From contig VYDB01000004.1 in assembly GCA_009843635.1 (NCBI GenBank), forward strand, positions 1 to 64,000: a stretch of 64,000 bases of DNA, written 5' to 3'. Each line of letters opens with the position of its first letter. Positions within the stretch are counted from its first letter, which is position 1. Shown piece by piece: positions 37,001 through 48,794 of this stretch. The notes under the pieces are model-generated. The model made no database searches. It had not been told where the DNA came from and saw only the letters and a list, made by a program, of their open reading frames with translations. Source of the DNA: Gammaproteobacteria bacterium. GTDB taxonomy: Bacteria > Pseudomonadota > Gammaproteobacteria > Pseudomonadales > Azotimanducaceae. Position numbers and translations under genes: made by a program.

Positions 37001-38333
37001 CAATCCCCCCATTTTCGGGACCGACGGCATCCGCGGCGCGGTCGGGCGTTTTCCCATCACCCCGGAGTTTTGCCTGCGCCTCGGCTGGGCGGTGGGCAAG
37101 GTGTTCGCCCGCCAAGGCAGCAGCCACATCCTCATTGGCAAGGACACGCGCATATCCGGCTACATGCTGGAGTCGGTGCTGGAGTCGGGCCTAGTCTCCG
37201 CGGGGGCGGACGTGAGCCTCATGGGGCCGATGCCGACCCCGGCGGTGGCCTATCTGACCCGCACGCTGCGGGCCGACGCGGGCATCGTCGTCAGCGCTTC
37301 CCACAATCCTTACGGCGACAACGGCATCAAGTTCTTTGACGGCGACGGCAACAAGCTTGGTGACGGCGTCGAAGCGGAGATTGAGGGGCAGTTGGGCGTC
37401 GAGATGGTCTGCGCCCCCTCGGACCGGCTCGGCCGGGCGTCCCGAATCGAGGACGCCGCCGGACGCTACATCGAATTCTGCAAGGCCACGGCCGGCCGCG
37501 GCTTTCGCCTGCATGGCCTGCGCATCGTGCTTGATTGCGCCCATGGCGCCACCTATCACGTGGCGCCTGGGGTGTTCGAGGAACTCGGCGCGGAAATCAC
37601 CGTGGTCGGCGCCTCCCCCAACGGCTTCAACATCAACGCGGGCCGCGGCTCGTCCCATCCGCAGCACTTGGTGGGGAAGGTGCGGGAATCGGGTGCCGAC
37701 CTAGGCATTGCCTTCGACGGCGACGGCGATCGGGTTGTCATGGTCGATGCCAAGGGCGAGGTCGTTGATGGCGATGAGTTGCTTTACCTAATCGCCAGCC
37801 ATCGGCAGCGCCAAGGTGTGCTGCAGGGTGGCGTGGTCGGCACGGTCATGTCGAATCGGGGCTTGGAACGGGCGCTTGCGCGCTTGGGCATTCCTTTCGC
37901 CCGCTCCGCTGTGGGCGACCGCTACGTGCTCAAGCTGTTGCGTCGGAAGGGCTGGAGCTTGGGCGGTGAATCCTCCGGCCACCTCCTCTGCTTGGACTTG
38001 ACGACCACCGGCGATGGCATCGTCTCCGCCTTGCAGGCCCTCGTGCTCATGGTGGAGGCGGGCAAGGCCCTGCACGATCTCAAGCAGGGCATGACCAAGC
38101 TGCCCCAGGCGATAGTCAACGTGGCGGTGGACGGCGCGCCCACCGCGAGCGTCTGCGAACGGGCAGCCCCGACCCTGCGCCAAAGGGAACGGGCGCTGGG
38201 CGATGACTACCGTGTGTTGATCCGTCCTTCCGGCACGGAACCCGTGGTGCGGGTGATGGTCGAGGGCGACGACTCAGAGGACGTGGCCGCCATCGCCGAG
38301 GAATTCGCGGTGGTCATCGAAAAAGCGGTTTAG
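36975..38333 (+). CDS. glmM: Phosphoglucosamine mutase
   Basis: Converts glucosamine-6-phosphate to glucosamine-1-phosphate for peptidoglycan and lipopolysaccharide. About 452 residues. Start region [12 protein letters not shown]; active-site phosphoserine loop [17 protein letters not shown]; metal loop FDGDGDRV; sugar-binding [12 protein letters not shown]; phosphate-binding [12 protein letters not shown]. No ATG or GTG lies near the N-terminus; TTG 36975 (CGGAG about 7 bases upstream) gives [18 protein letters not shown] and overlaps the ftsH end by 26 bases. CTG or ATT codons slightly downstream are alternatives. Confidence 0.95.
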   Translation: MAARLKNISNPPIFGTDGIRGAVGRFPITPEFCLRLGWAVGKVFARQGSSHILIGKDTRISGYMLESVLESGLVSAGADVSLMGPMPTPAVAYLTRTLRADAGIVVSASHNPYGDNGIKFFDGDGNKLGDGVEAEIEGQLGVEMVCAPSDRLGRASRIEDAAGRYIEFCKATAGRGFRLHGLRIVLDCAHGATYHVAPGVFEELGAEITVVGASPNGFNINAGRGSSHPQHLVGKVRESGADLGIAFDGDGDRVVMVDAKGEVVDGDELLYLIASHRQRQGVLQGGVVGTVMSNRGLERALARLGIPFARSAVGDRYVLKLLRRKGWSLGGESSGHLLCLDLTTTGDGIVSALQALVLMVEAGKALHDLKQGMTKLPQAIVNVAVDGAPTASVCERAAPTLRQRERALGDDYRVLIRPSGTEPVVRVMVEGDDSEDVAAIAEEFAVVIEKAV

Positions 38334-38372
38334 GGGTAAAATAGCGGCTCGTCCCGCGATCAAGAAAAAGCA

Positions 38373-39122
38373 GTGCGCCGTTCAATCGTTGCCGGCAATT
38401 GGAAGATGCATGGGTCGCGGGAGGCCGTGGCTGGCTTCTGCGAAGCGTTGCGCTGCGCGCGTCTTGGCGCGGAGTTGGAAGTGTTGGTTTTCCCGCCGGT
38501 GGCCTATCTGGGTCAATTTGCCGATGGGGTCCGGGATACGGGCGTCGAAGCGGGCGCCCAGGATCTGCATCCGGCGGCGCAGGGCGCCCATACCGGCGGG
38601 GTTTCCGGTGCCATGATTGCCGAACTCGGTGGACGTTGGGCGCTGACCGGGCATTCCGAACGCCGTAGCGAACATGGCGAGAGCGATGCGCTGGTGGCGG
38701 CTAAGTTTGGTGCGGCGCTGGCCGCCGGCCTCAGGCCCATTCTCTGCGTTGGCGAGACGCTGGCAGAGCGGCAGGCCGGCGAGGCGGAAGCGGTTGTGGC
38801 CAGGCAGGTTCAGGCGGTGATCGAGGCCGTTGGCGTCGATGGCGTCGCCCAGGGCGCGGTGGCCTACGAGCCGGTTTGGGCCATCGGCACCGGCGAGACG
38901 GCGACGCCGGACCAAGCGGCAGCCATGCACCGCTTGGTCCGGGAGACCATCGCCGCCGCGGACGGCGCGTTGGCCGAGTCGATCAGGGTGATATACGGCG
39001 GCAGCGTCAACCCGCATAATGCCGCGGCGTTGTTTAGCGAGCCGGACATAGACGGTGGGCTGATCGGCGGCGCCTCGTTGCAGGCGGAGAGCTTTCTCGC
39101 CATAGTGGCGGCAGCCGTTTGA
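38373..39122 (+). CDS. tpiA: Triosephosphate isomerase
   Basis: Glycolytic enzyme interconverting dihydroxyacetone phosphate and glyceraldehyde-3-phosphate. 249 residues, normal length. Catalytic residues are visible: Asn-Lys in VAGNWKMHGS, His in LTGHSERRSE, and Glu in AYEPVWAIGTGETA, with the phosphate loop IYGGSVNPHNA. GTG start at 38373. Between glmM and secG it takes the place commonly found in Pseudomonas-like genomes. Confidence 0.97.
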   Translation: MRRSIVAGNWKMHGSREAVAGFCEALRCARLGAELEVLVFPPVAYLGQFADGVRDTGVEAGAQDLHPAAQGAHTGGVSGAMIAELGGRWALTGHSERRSEHGESDALVAAKFGAALAAGLRPILCVGETLAERQAGEAEAVVARQVQAVIEAVGVDGVAQGAVAYEPVWAIGTGETATPDQAAAMHRLVRETIAAADGALAESIRVIYGGSVNPHNAAALFSEPDIDGGLIGGASLQAESFLAIVAAAV

Positions 39123-39155
39123 GGGCCGAAGGCGGGCAGCGAAGACAGGATAGGG

Positions 39156-39521
39156 GTGACAACCGTGGACATGACGACATTTGAAACCGTGTTGATGATG
39201 CTGTTGGTGCTGGTCGCACTGGCTTTAGGCGGCTTGGTGCTTCTGCAGCAGGGCCGCGGGGCGGATGCGGGGGCGGCGTTTGGCTCCGGGGCGTCGAACA
39301 CGATGTTCGGCAGCAGCGGCTCCGCATCCTTTCTGGTCAAGGCCACGGCTTGGCTGGCGGTCAGCTTTTTCGTGATTTCCTTTGGCTTGGCTTGGTTCGC
39401 CAAGGAGCGGGCCGCCGGGATGCAGGACGTTGGCGTGCCCATCGTTGCCGATCCGGTCGAGTCCTCCGAGCCATTGACTTCCGACGACGAGGAACTAGAT
39501 TCGGGCATTCCTGACGTGTAA
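39156..39521 (+). CDS. secG: Protein-export membrane protein SecG
   Basis: Accessory subunit of the SecYEG translocon. 121 residues with two membrane helices: about 9-29 (LMMLLVLVALALGGLVLLQQ) and about 55-76 (VKATAWLAVSFFVISFGLAW), joined by the conserved glycine-rich loop GADAGAAFGSGASNTMFGS. The C-terminal tail is acidic. GTG 39156 has AGGATAGG just upstream; GTG 39165 and ATG 39171 are alternatives that leave the helices intact. tRNA-Leu(GAG) follows after 41 bases, as in E. coli. Confidence 0.95.
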   Translation: MTTVDMTTFETVLMMLLVLVALALGGLVLLQQGRGADAGAAFGSGASNTMFGSSGSASFLVKATAWLAVSFFVISFGLAWFAKERAAGMQDVGVPIVADPVESSEPLTSDDEELDSGIPDV

Positions 39522-39562
39522 GTCCGTGGAACGGCGCGGTCAGGAAGTCATCGCGCAACAGT

Positions 39563-39649
39563 GCCGAAGTGGCGGAATTGGTAGACGCGCTACCTTGAGG
39601 GGGTAGTGGGCGTAAGCCCGTGCGAGTTCGAGTCTCGCCTTCGGCACCA
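39563..39649 (+). tRNA. leuU: tRNA-Leu (GAG)
   Basis: Canonical class-II tRNA: acceptor GCCGAAG/CTTCGGC, D arm identical to that of the tRNA-like gene at 18604, anticodon loop TTGAGGG with anticodon GAG (codons CTC and CTT), 15-base variable arm TGGGCGTAAGCCCGT, T arm GCGAG-TTCGAGT-CTCGC, A73 and encoded CCA. Same place and anticodon as E. coli leuU. Confidence 0.97.
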
Positions 39650-39671
39650 CCATTCAGTTGGATTCAGGTTC

Positions 39672-39782
39672 GATGGGGCTTGGGGTGCGGGCATCCGGCA
39701 CGCCAGGCGGGTGCGCTGTGCGGGAATTGGAGGATGCAGGGGAGCCTTAAAGGTGCCGGATGCCCGCACCCCAAGCCCCATC
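39672..39782. repeat. Long perfect inverted repeat (30-bp arms, 51-base loop) between two tRNA genes
   Basis: Arms 39672-39701 and 39753-39782 are exact reverse complements over 30 bases, enclosing 51 bases without a gene. It lies 22 bases after tRNA-Leu and ends 41 bases before the promoter of tRNA-fMet. The size fits a palindromic MITE-like insertion or a very stable RNA hairpin; no T tract follows directly. No copy of the arms was noticed elsewhere in the window. Confidence 0.85.
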
Positions 39783-39822
39783 AAGGGCGCCAGCACAGCC
39801 AACAACAGAGGGTGCCAAAGGC

Positions 39823-39851
39823 TTGCAGGGCGGGTGGTGCGTCCCTATAAT
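39823..39851 (+). promoter_or_regulatory. Strong sigma-70 promoter of tRNA-fMet
   Basis: TTGCAG (39823-39828) and a perfect TATAAT (39846-39851) are 17 bases apart. Transcription would start near 39858, nine bases before the tRNA. It gives the initiator tRNA its own promoter, separate from secG and tRNA-Leu. Confidence 0.8.
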
Positions 39852-39866
39852 CCGCTCCCTTGCTGA

Positions 39867-39943
<77 letters not shown>

Positions 39944-40007
39944 AAGGATGCAGGTGCGCTGTCCTGCTGATGGGCTAAGGTGGCGCGCCAATAAGGCCCC
40001 TATGCGG

Positions 40008-40031
40008 AAAGGCCCGGTTTCGGGCCTTTTT
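40008..40031 (+). terminator. Rho-independent terminator after tRNA-fMet
   Basis: AAAGGCCCG (40008-40016), loop GTTT, CGGGCCTTT (40021-40029) and two more T form a textbook terminator about 65 bases after the tRNA. From 40032 to 40242 I see no gene; GCCC followed by six T near 40221-40230 has only a weak stem. Confidence 0.85.
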
Positions 40032-40242
40032 GGCCGGGGCCTTTTAGTAGGTTTCGCCGCCATAGGTGACTTAGGGCGGCGGGGCCGGTGATGGCGGTCC
40101 TTGAGGTGGCTTGCCCGTAAGGCGAGGTCGCCTGTGTTCGTTGGGCTGATTTTGAAGATGGGCGTGACCCGTAAGCTGCGGCGGCCTTTGCGATTGGAGC
40201 TGGCGTGGCCAAGGGGTCTAGCCCATTTTTTGTTGGTGGACT

Positions 40243-40701
40243 GTGAATCGAACGGAACGGAAGATTAGTGAGCTTGCGCAAGTGACGGTTGCGGCGACTG
40301 GCTGCGCCATTTGGGGCGTGGAGTACCAGGCGGCGGGCAAGCGGTCGCGGCTGCGCGTTTACATCGACAAACCCGGCGGCGTGTCGATCAGCGATTGCGA
40401 GCAGGTAAGCCACGACCTCGGTGACGTTTTGGAAGTTGAGGGCGTGATCGGTGGCAGCTACGACTTGGAGGTGTCGTCACCCGGGCTCGACCGCATTCTG
40501 TTCAACGCGGAGCAGTACGTCGGCCACGTCGGTGAAACCGTGGATGTTCGGCTGAACTTCCCGTTTGAAGGCCGCAAGCGGTTCGTCGGGCTGTTGGCCG
40601 GCGTCGAGGACGGCCAAGCGCTGGTGCGGATTGAGGATGAGGAGTATGTGTTGCCATTGGAAAACGTCCAACGGGCCAGGGTGGTACCGACGTTTGACTA
40701 A
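40243..40701 (+). CDS. rimP: Ribosome maturation factor RimP
   Basis: Needed for 30S subunit maturation. 152 residues; VTVAATGCAIWGVEYQAAGK and LRVYIDKPGGVSISDCEQVS form the N-terminal domain signature, YDLEVSSPGLDRIL the conserved centre, and the C-terminal Sm-like domain ends LPLENVQRARVVPTFD. GTG start at 40243 with GGTGGA upstream. First gene of the rimP-nusA-infB-rbfA-truB-rpsO-pnp block, conserved across Gammaproteobacteria; nusA follows after 44 bases. Confidence 0.95.
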   Translation: MNRTERKISELAQVTVAATGCAIWGVEYQAAGKRSRLRVYIDKPGGVSISDCEQVSHDLGDVLEVEGVIGGSYDLEVSSPGLDRILFNAEQYVGHVGETVDVRLNFPFEGRKRFVGLLAGVEDGQALVRIEDEEYVLPLENVQRARVVPTFD

Positions 40702-40745
40702 CGAGGCGATGCATCAGACCAACGAGTGGGCGCGGTGACGGAAGC

Positions 40746-42278
40746 ATGACGAAAGAGATTTTTCAGGCCATCGAAGGGGCATCGCTGGAAAAGGGCGTTT
40801 CCAAGGAGGTCATTTTTGACGCCATGGAAAGCGCCTTGGCGAGCGCCACCAAGCGGCGGTACGACGAGGACGCGGAGTTCCGCGTTGCCATCGACCGGGA
40901 AACCGGCGACTACGAGACGTTCCGGGTATGGACAGTGGTGGACGTGGAGCAACTCGAGGAGCCCCTCAACCCGGCCGCTGAGCTCACGCCGGAGGATCCC
41001 CGGGCCGCTGGGCTGGAAATCGGCGACACCATTGAGGCGCCCGTCGAGTCCGTGGCGTTCGGCCGCATTGCTGCGCAGACGGCGAAGCAGGTCATCGTGC
41101 AGAAGGTGCGCGAGGCGGAACGGGCTCGTGTCTTCGAGGAATACACCCCCAAGGTTGGCCAACTCGTCGGTGGCGCCGTCAAGCGAGTCGGCCGGGACAA
41201 CGTCATCGTCGATCTCGGCAACAATGCCGAGGGCCTGCTCACCCGTGAGCGTCTTATACCGAGGGAGACCTTCCGCATCGGCGAGCGGGTGCGGGCCATG
41301 CTCGTGGAGTTGCGTCCGGAAAACCGCGGCCCCCAGCTCATGCTGTCCCGAACCTCCCCGGAGATGCTGGCGGAGTTGTTCAAGATCGAAGTGCCGGAAA
41401 TTTCGGAGGACATCATTCAGATTCGCGGCGCCGCGCGTGACCCAGGCTCCCGCGCCAAGATCGCGGTCAGCACCAACGATGGGCGGATCGATCCAGTGGG
41501 CGCCTGCGTGGGCATGCGCGGCTCCCGGGTTCAGGCGGTCTCTGGAGAGTTGGCGGGCGAGCGCATCGACATCGTGCCTTGGAACGACAATCCCGCCCAA
41601 CTCACCATCAACGCCATGGCGCCCGCGGAGGTCGCCTACATCCAGATCGATGAAGACGCCCACACCATGAACATCGCCGTTGCCGAGGACAAGCTGGCCC
41701 AAGCCATCGGCAAGGGGGGGCAGAACGTCCGCTTGGCGAGCGACCTGACTGGATGGACGCTGAACATCATGACCGAGCAGGAAGCGGCCGATCTGCAGGA
41801 GGCCGAGGCGGTGCGCATGGTGGAGGAGTTCATGGAGTCCCTATCCGTGGATGAGAACGTCGCCACGGTGCTGGTCGAGGAAGGCTTCACCACGCTGGAG
41901 GAGGTCGCCTACGTTGCCGAGGAGGAAATGAACGCCATCGAGGGCTTCGATGAGGAAATCGTCGAGGAACTCAAGAACCGAGCTCGGGACGCCTTGCTGA
42001 CCCGCGCCATTGCCAGCGAGGAGGCCCGCGAGCCCGCTGAAGATCTGCTGAACATGGCAGGCATGGAGCGCGAATTGGCCTATCGCCTGGCCGGACACGA
42101 GATCCTCACCATGGAGGATTTGGCGGAGCTGGCGGTGGGTGAATTGTTGGAGATGATTGACGATCTTGGCGAGGAGCGGGCGGCGGAACTCATCATGACC
42201 GCCCGAGCGCCTTGGTTCGAGGAAGCGGAAAGCGGTGCGGCGGATGAATCCGTCGAAGGCGCCGGCAACGGGGCCTAG
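40746..42278 (+). CDS. nusA: Transcription termination/antitermination factor NusA
   Basis: RNA-polymerase-binding factor controlling pausing, termination and antitermination. 510 residues, the gammaproteobacterial long form. Domains in order: N-terminal domain ([20 protein letters not shown]), S1 domain ([20 protein letters not shown]), KH1 ([20 protein letters not shown]), KH2 ([15 protein letters not shown]), then two acidic repeats about residues 350-490 that contact the polymerase alpha subunit. ATG start. In E. coli NusA autoregulates this operon. Confidence 0.97.
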   Translation: MTKEIFQAIEGASLEKGVSKEVIFDAMESALASATKRRYDEDAEFRVAIDRETGDYETFRVWTVVDVEQLEEPLNPAAELTPEDPRAAGLEIGDTIEAPVESVAFGRIAAQTAKQVIVQKVREAERARVFEEYTPKVGQLVGGAVKRVGRDNVIVDLGNNAEGLLTRERLIPRETFRIGERVRAMLVELRPENRGPQLMLSRTSPEMLAELFKIEVPEISEDIIQIRGAARDPGSRAKIAVSTNDGRIDPVGACVGMRGSRVQAVSGELAGERIDIVPWNDNPAQLTINAMAPAEVAYIQIDEDAHTMNIAVAEDKLAQAIGKGGQNVRLASDLTGWTLNIMTEQEAADLQEAEAVRMVEEFMESLSVDENVATVLVEEGFTTLEEVAYVAEEEMNAIEGFDEEIVEELKNRARDALLTRAIASEEAREPAEDLLNMAGMERELAYRLAGHEILTMEDLAELAVGELLEMIDDLGEERAAELIMTARAPWFEEAESGAADESVEGAGNGA

Positions 42279-42297
42279 GGGGCGCGAGGGAAAGTCA

Positions 42298-44856
42298 ATG
42301 GCTGACGTTACGGTCGAAGAGCTCGCCGCCACGGTCAAGACGCCGGTGGAGCGTCTGCTCAAGCAGATGGCGGATGCCGGGCTGCCCCACACCAATGGAC
42401 AGGAGAGCGTTTCCGAACAGCAGAAACACGATCTGCTCGCCCATCTACGGAGCAGCCACGGCGCTGGCGCCACCCTGAAGCCGCGGGGCACGATCAGCCT
42501 CAAGCGCCGTTCGGTCGGCACGGTGAAGGCGGTGAGCCAAGGCCGCACTGGCCACAAGGTCAAGGTCGAGGTGATGCGCCGGCGCACCTACGTCAAGCCG
42601 GAAGAAGTGGCTGCGGAGCCCGCTGCCCCAGGGGTTCGCGAGCCCACTGCGGCGGAGCTGGAAGCGCAGCGCATCCGCGATCAGGAACAGCAGCGCAAGG
42701 AGGCGGAAGAGGAGGCTCGTCGGGCGGCGGAACGCAAGGCGGAGGAAGCTGAGCGGCTGCGCAAGGAGGAGGAGCAGCGGGCCCAGGAGGAGCAGGCCGC
42801 CAAGGCGCTGAAGCAGGCGGAGCCGCCGAGCCGACCGACGAGTCGGGTTGGCGCGGAAGCGCTTAGCCCGGAGGTCGCCGCAGCCGAAGCCCAAGCGAAG
42901 GTTCAAGCCACGGAAAAGGCGGGCAAACGGGTCAAGGGCAAGGATCGGGACCGCGCCAACCGGGACGGATTTGGCCAGGGCCGAGCGGGGCGCCGGGAGC
43001 TGTCGCTGAAGTCGGAGCGCCGCGGTCGCCGGAAGATCCGTCGGGCTCATGCGCCGATCAAGGTCGAGCAGCAGGGCGGCGAGTTCAAGCCCACAGAGTT
43101 CATTGCCCGGGAAGTCGAAGTGCCCGACATGATCACCGTTGGCGAACTCGCCCAGCGCATGACCGTCAAGGCCGGCGAAGTCATCAAGACGCTGATGGAC
43201 TTGGGCTTGATGGCGACCATCAATCAGGCCATCGACCAGGATACGGCGACCACGGTGGTCGAGGTGATGGGGCACAAGGTGAAGCTCATCCACGAGGACG
43301 CCATGGAGCAGGCCCTCGAGCAGTCCCTGCGCATCGAAGGCGAGGGGGAGCCCCGGCCGCCGGTGGTGACGGTGATGGGCCATGTTGATCACGGCAAGAC
43401 GTCGCTGCTTGACAAGATTCGCCACACGCGCGTGGTCAGCGGCGAAGCAGGCGGCATCACCCAGCACATTGGCGCTTATTCCGTGGACACCGACCATGGC
43501 CGCATCTGCTTCATCGACACGCCGGGCCACGCGGCGTTCACCGCCATGCGGGCACGGGGCGCCCGGGTGACCGACATCGTCATTCTCGTGGTCGCCGCCG
43601 ACGATGGCGTCATGCCGCAGACCGAGGAGGCCATTCAGCACGCCCAGGCCGCGGATGTGCCAATCGTTGTCGCCATCAACAAGATGGACCTTGAAGGCGC
43701 GGATCCGGAACGGGTCACCAAGGAGTTGGCGGCGAAGGACGTGGCACCGGAGGCTTGGGGCGGCGACATCCAGTTCGTCAACGTGTCGGCGGTGACTGGC
43801 GAAGGCCTTGACAGCCTGCTCGAAGCGGTCCTGCTGCAGGCCGAGATTTTGGAGCTCAAGGCGGTGCCCGATGCTTCGGCGCGGGGCGTGGTGGTGGAGT
43901 CGCGCCTCGACCGCGGCCGCGGCCCGGTGTCAACCATCCTCGTCCAGAACGGCACTTTGAAGCGGGGCGACATCATCATCGCCGGGGAGCATCACGGCCG
44001 GGTGCGCGCCATGCTCGACGATCAGGGCGAGCAGGCCGCGAGCGCCGGACCCTCGGAGCCGGTGGAGGTGCTCGGATTGAACGGCACGCCAGCCGCCGGC
44101 GATGCCTTCTCGGTGGTTACCGACGAACGCTCCGCCCGGGAATTGGCGGAGTTTCGCCGCGACAAGACCCAGGAGCAGCGTCAAGCGATGCAGCAGGCGG
44201 CCAAGCTCGACAACATGTTCGCAAGCCTCGGCGAGGGCGAAAAGCGGGTACTCAAGTTGGTGGTCAAGGCGGACGTGCGGGGCAGCTTGGAGGCCATCGT
44301 GCAAGCCTTGGCGGAGCTGGGCAACGATGAAGTCGCGGTCAATGTGCTCGGCTCCGGCGTCGGCGGCATTACCGAAAGCGACATCAACTTGGCGCTCACC
44401 TACGGGGCCGCCGTTTTTGGATTCAACGTGCGCGCTGACGGCGCTGCCAAGGACATCATCGAATCCGAAGGCGTGGATCTGCGCTACTACAGCGTCATTT
44501 ACGAATTGATCGACGATGTCAGGCAAGTGCTCAGCGGCATGCTGGCGCCGGAGGTGCGCGAGGAGATTCTGGGCGTCGCTGAAGTGCGCGACGTGTTCAA
44601 CTCGCCGCGTTTGGGCCAGATCGCCGGCTGCATGGTGGTCGAGGGCACCGTGCATCGGAACAAGCCCATCCGCGTGCTGCGTGACAACGTGGTGATCTAC
44701 GAAGGCGAGCTCGAGTCCTTGCGGCGCTTCAAGGACGATGTCACCGAAGTGCGCCACGGCACCGAATGTGGCATCGGGGTGCGCAACTACAACGACGTCC
44801 GGCTTGGCGACCTCATCGAGGTCTTCGAGTCGCAAGAGATCGCGCGCGCCCTTTGA
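42298..44856 (+). CDS. infB: Translation initiation factor IF-2
   Basis: GTPase that delivers fMet-tRNA to the 30S subunit. 852 residues: N-terminal IF2 domain ([20 protein letters not shown]), a highly charged Glu/Arg/Ala-rich linker (about 110-250), a second IF2N domain, then the G domain with [14 protein letters not shown] (G1), [10 protein letters not shown] (G2), IDTPGHAAF (G3), NKMDLE (G4) and [11 protein letters not shown] NVSAVTGEG (G5), and domains II to IV ending in [14 protein letters not shown] 42298 gives the family N-terminus and is 19 bases after nusA. Confidence 0.97.
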   Translation: MADVTVEELAATVKTPVERLLKQMADAGLPHTNGQESVSEQQKHDLLAHLRSSHGAGATLKPRGTISLKRRSVGTVKAVSQGRTGHKVKVEVMRRRTYVKPEEVAAEPAAPGVREPTAAELEAQRIRDQEQQRKEAEEEARRAAERKAEEAERLRKEEEQRAQEEQAAKALKQAEPPSRPTSRVGAEALSPEVAAAEAQAKVQATEKAGKRVKGKDRDRANRDGFGQGRAGRRELSLKSERRGRRKIRRAHAPIKVEQQGGEFKPTEFIAREVEVPDMITVGELAQRMTVKAGEVIKTLMDLGLMATINQAIDQDTATTVVEVMGHKVKLIHEDAMEQALEQSLRIEGEGEPRPPVVTVMGHVDHGKTSLLDKIRHTRVVSGEAGGITQHIGAYSVDTDHGRICFIDTPGHAAFTAMRARGARVTDIVILVVAADDGVMPQTEEAIQHAQAADVPIVVAINKMDLEGADPERVTKELAAKDVAPEAWGGDIQFVNVSAVTGEGLDSLLEAVLLQAEILELKAVPDASARGVVVESRLDRGRGPVSTILVQNGTLKRGDIIIAGEHHGRVRAMLDDQGEQAASAGPSEPVEVLGLNGTPAAGDAFSVVTDERSARELAEFRRDKTQEQRQAMQQAAKLDNMFASLGEGEKRVLKLVVKADVRGSLEAIVQALAELGNDEVAVNVLGSGVGGITESDINLALTYGAAVFGFNVRADGAAKDIIESEGVDLRYYSVIYELIDDVRQVLSGMLAPEVREEILGVAEVRDVFNSPRLGQIAGCMVVEGTVHRNKPIRVLRDNVVIYEGELESLRRFKDDVTEVRHGTECGIGVRNYNDVRLGDLIEVFESQEIARAL

Positions 44857-44880
44857 GGGGGCAGGCTTGCGCAGCGGCAC

Positions 44881-45252
44881 ATGCCTGAAGCCGGACTCCA
44901 TCTGCGCATGGCCGATTTTGCGCGCGAGGAAATCGCCCGAATCATTCAGTTCGAGATGCGGGATCCGCGTATTGGCATGGTCAGCGTGAACGATGTGCGC
45001 GTCAGCCGGGACCTCGCTTTCGCCGATGTCTATGTTTCGGCCATGCCGTCCGGGTCGCCGGAAGATCAGGAGGCGCTGGTGGCGGTGCTGAACGGCGCCT
45101 CGGGCTATTTCCGCTCCAAGCTCGCCCGGCGCCATCGCATGCGCACCACCCCGAAGCCCCGCTTTCACTACGACGAGTCGGTGGAGCGCGGCCGCCGGCT
45201 GGAGCGGCTGATCGACCAGGCCGTTGCCGAGGGAGGTGCAGGCGATGTCTAG
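44881..45252 (+). CDS. rbfA: Ribosome-binding factor A
   Basis: Cold-shock-associated 30S maturation factor binding near helix 1 of 16S rRNA. 123 residues with a KH-like fold: ADFAREEIARIIQFEMRDPR, IGMVSVNDVRVSRDLAFADV and NGASGYFRSKLARRHRMRTT match the family, followed by PKPRFHYDESVERGRRLERL. ATG start 24 bases after infB; its stop overlaps the truB ATG by 8 bases. Confidence 0.95.
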   Translation: MPEAGLHLRMADFAREEIARIIQFEMRDPRIGMVSVNDVRVSRDLAFADVYVSAMPSGSPEDQEALVAVLNGASGYFRSKLARRHRMRTTPKPRFHYDESVERGRRLERLIDQAVAEGGAGDV

Positions 45253-46183
45253 GCGTGGCCGCCGGGGGCGTGACGTCGATGGGGTGCTGGTGCTCGACAA
45301 GCCCGCCGCCATGAGTTCCAACGACGCGGTGCAGAAGTCCAAGCGCCTGTTCGGGGCGCGCAAGGTGGGCCATACCGGCAACCTGGATCCGCTCGCCACC
45401 GGGGTGTTGCCGTTGTGCTTCGGGCAGGCGACCAAGTTCTCGCGCTACCTGCTCGACTCCGACAAGCGATACTGGTCACGCATCAAGCTCGGCGTTGCCA
45501 CCGATACCGGCGATGCTGACGGCAAGGTGGTCTGCTCAAGGTCTGCGGCTGCCATCCGCCGGACGGACGTGGAACGCGCCTTGGCGCATTTTCGCGGCCC
45601 AATCAAGCAGGTGCCTTCCATGTTTTCCGCCATCAAGCACAAGGGGCAACCGCTCTACAAGCTGGCCCGTCAAGGCATCGAAGTGGAGCGAGAGGCCCGT
45701 GACGCCACCATCTATTCCAACGAAATGACTGCCTTCGAGGGCGACGAGGTGGAGTTGGAAATTCACTGCAGCAAGGGCACCTACGTGCGCTGCATCGCCG
45801 AGGAGCTCGGCGAGCGGCTCGGCTGCGGCGCTCATGTGTCGGCGTTGCGCCGCCTGCAGGCCGGTCCCTACGGCGAACAGGACCTGGTCACCTTTGACGC
45901 CTTGGAGCAGGCACGGACGCAAGGCTCCCTGGACCCGTTCCTGCTGCCGGTGTCGAGCACGGTGCGCCAATGGCCGGACGTTCACTTGCCGCCTGCCGCC
46001 GCCTACCATATGCGCAACGGACAGCCGGTCATGGTGCCTCATGCCCCCACCAGCGGCTGGGTGCGGCTTTCGGAGGCCGGCGAATGCCGCGAAGCCAACA
46101 CGTCGGCACAGCGCTTTCTGGGCGTCGGCGAGGTGCTTGAAGATGGGCGCATCGCGCCTCGCCGGTTGGTGAGCCAGACTTGA
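45245..46183 (+). CDS. truB: tRNA pseudouridine(55) synthase
   Basis: Converts U55 of the tRNA T-loop to pseudouridine. 312 residues. VDGVLVLDKPAAMSSNDAVQ, then the catalytic segment GHTGNLDPLATGVLPLCFGQ with its Asp, YWSRIKLGVATDTGDADG, and KGTYVRCIAEELGERLG. The C-terminal PUA domain shows APTSGWVRLSEAGECR and FLGVGEVLEDGRIAPRRLV. ATG 45245 gives MSRRGRRGRDVDG and overlaps rbfA. Confidence 0.95.
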   Translation: MSRRGRRGRDVDGVLVLDKPAAMSSNDAVQKSKRLFGARKVGHTGNLDPLATGVLPLCFGQATKFSRYLLDSDKRYWSRIKLGVATDTGDADGKVVCSRSAAAIRRTDVERALAHFRGPIKQVPSMFSAIKHKGQPLYKLARQGIEVEREARDATIYSNEMTAFEGDEVELEIHCSKGTYVRCIAEELGERLGCGAHVSALRRLQAGPYGEQDLVTFDALEQARTQGSLDPFLLPVSSTVRQWPDVHLPPAAAYHMRNGQPVMVPHAPTSGWVRLSEAGECREANTSAQRFLGVGEVLEDGRIAPRRLVSQT

Positions 46184-46320
46184 CGGGGCGTGGCGAACGG
46201 TTCGACCCCTTAAGAAATTGGTGGCTGCCCTGTCAAGGCAGGCCCGAAACTCAAGGCTTGGCTGCAAATATGCGCGGCGGGCCTTGCTTAACCTAACTTG
46301 AGCATATTTGGAGAAGAAAC

Positions 46321-46590
46321 ATGGCGTTGTCAGCCGAAACCAAGGCGGAGGTCATCAAGGCGTATCAAACCCAGCAGGGCGATACGGGGTCACCTGAGGT
46401 TCAGGTGGCTTTGCTGACCACCAACATCAACACGTTGCAGGAGCACTTCCGGGCGCACAAGAAGGACCACCACTCGCGCCGGGGCTTGATTCGCATGGTG
46501 AACCAGCGGCGCAAGCTGCTCGACTACTTGAAGGACAAGGATCGGTCGCGTTACCAAGCGCTGATCAAGCGCCTTCAACTCAGGCGGTAG
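46321..46590 (+). CDS. rpsO: 30S ribosomal protein S15
   Basis: Primary 16S rRNA-binding protein of the 30S platform. 89 residues, exactly the family length. [40 protein letters not shown] and [20 protein letters not shown] are characteristic. ATG with TTTGGAGAAG upstream. It lies 137 bases after truB and before pnp, as in E. coli, where S15 represses its own translation through a leader pseudoknot; no such fold was confirmed here. Confidence 0.97.
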   Translation: MALSAETKAEVIKAYQTQQGDTGSPEVQVALLTTNINTLQEHFRAHKKDHHSRRGLIRMVNQRRKLLDYLKDKDRSRYQALIKRLQLRR

Positions 46591-46694
46591 CGGGTGCTCA
46601 ACAAGCACAGAGTCAACAGCAGCAGAGTTAGCAGCAACGAAACTAGCAAAAAGCAGAGTTACCAACAGTAAAAAAGCATTGGAAGGAGAACATT
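46591..46694. other. rpsO-pnp intergenic leader
   Basis: 104 bases of A-rich sequence with the word CAGAGT repeated (46607, 46622 and about 46654), ending in GGAAGGAG before the pnp TTG start. In E. coli this region holds the RNase III-cleaved pnp leader hairpin; I see no long hairpin here. Confidence 0.4.

Positions 46695-48790
<2,096 letters not shown>

Positions 48791-48794
<4 letters not shown>

Noticed and set aside
40158..40230. A terminator before rimP (ATGGGC ... GCCCAT plus six T)
   Set aside because: The six-base arms are about 60 bases apart and the short alternative stem next to the T tract has only three pairs.
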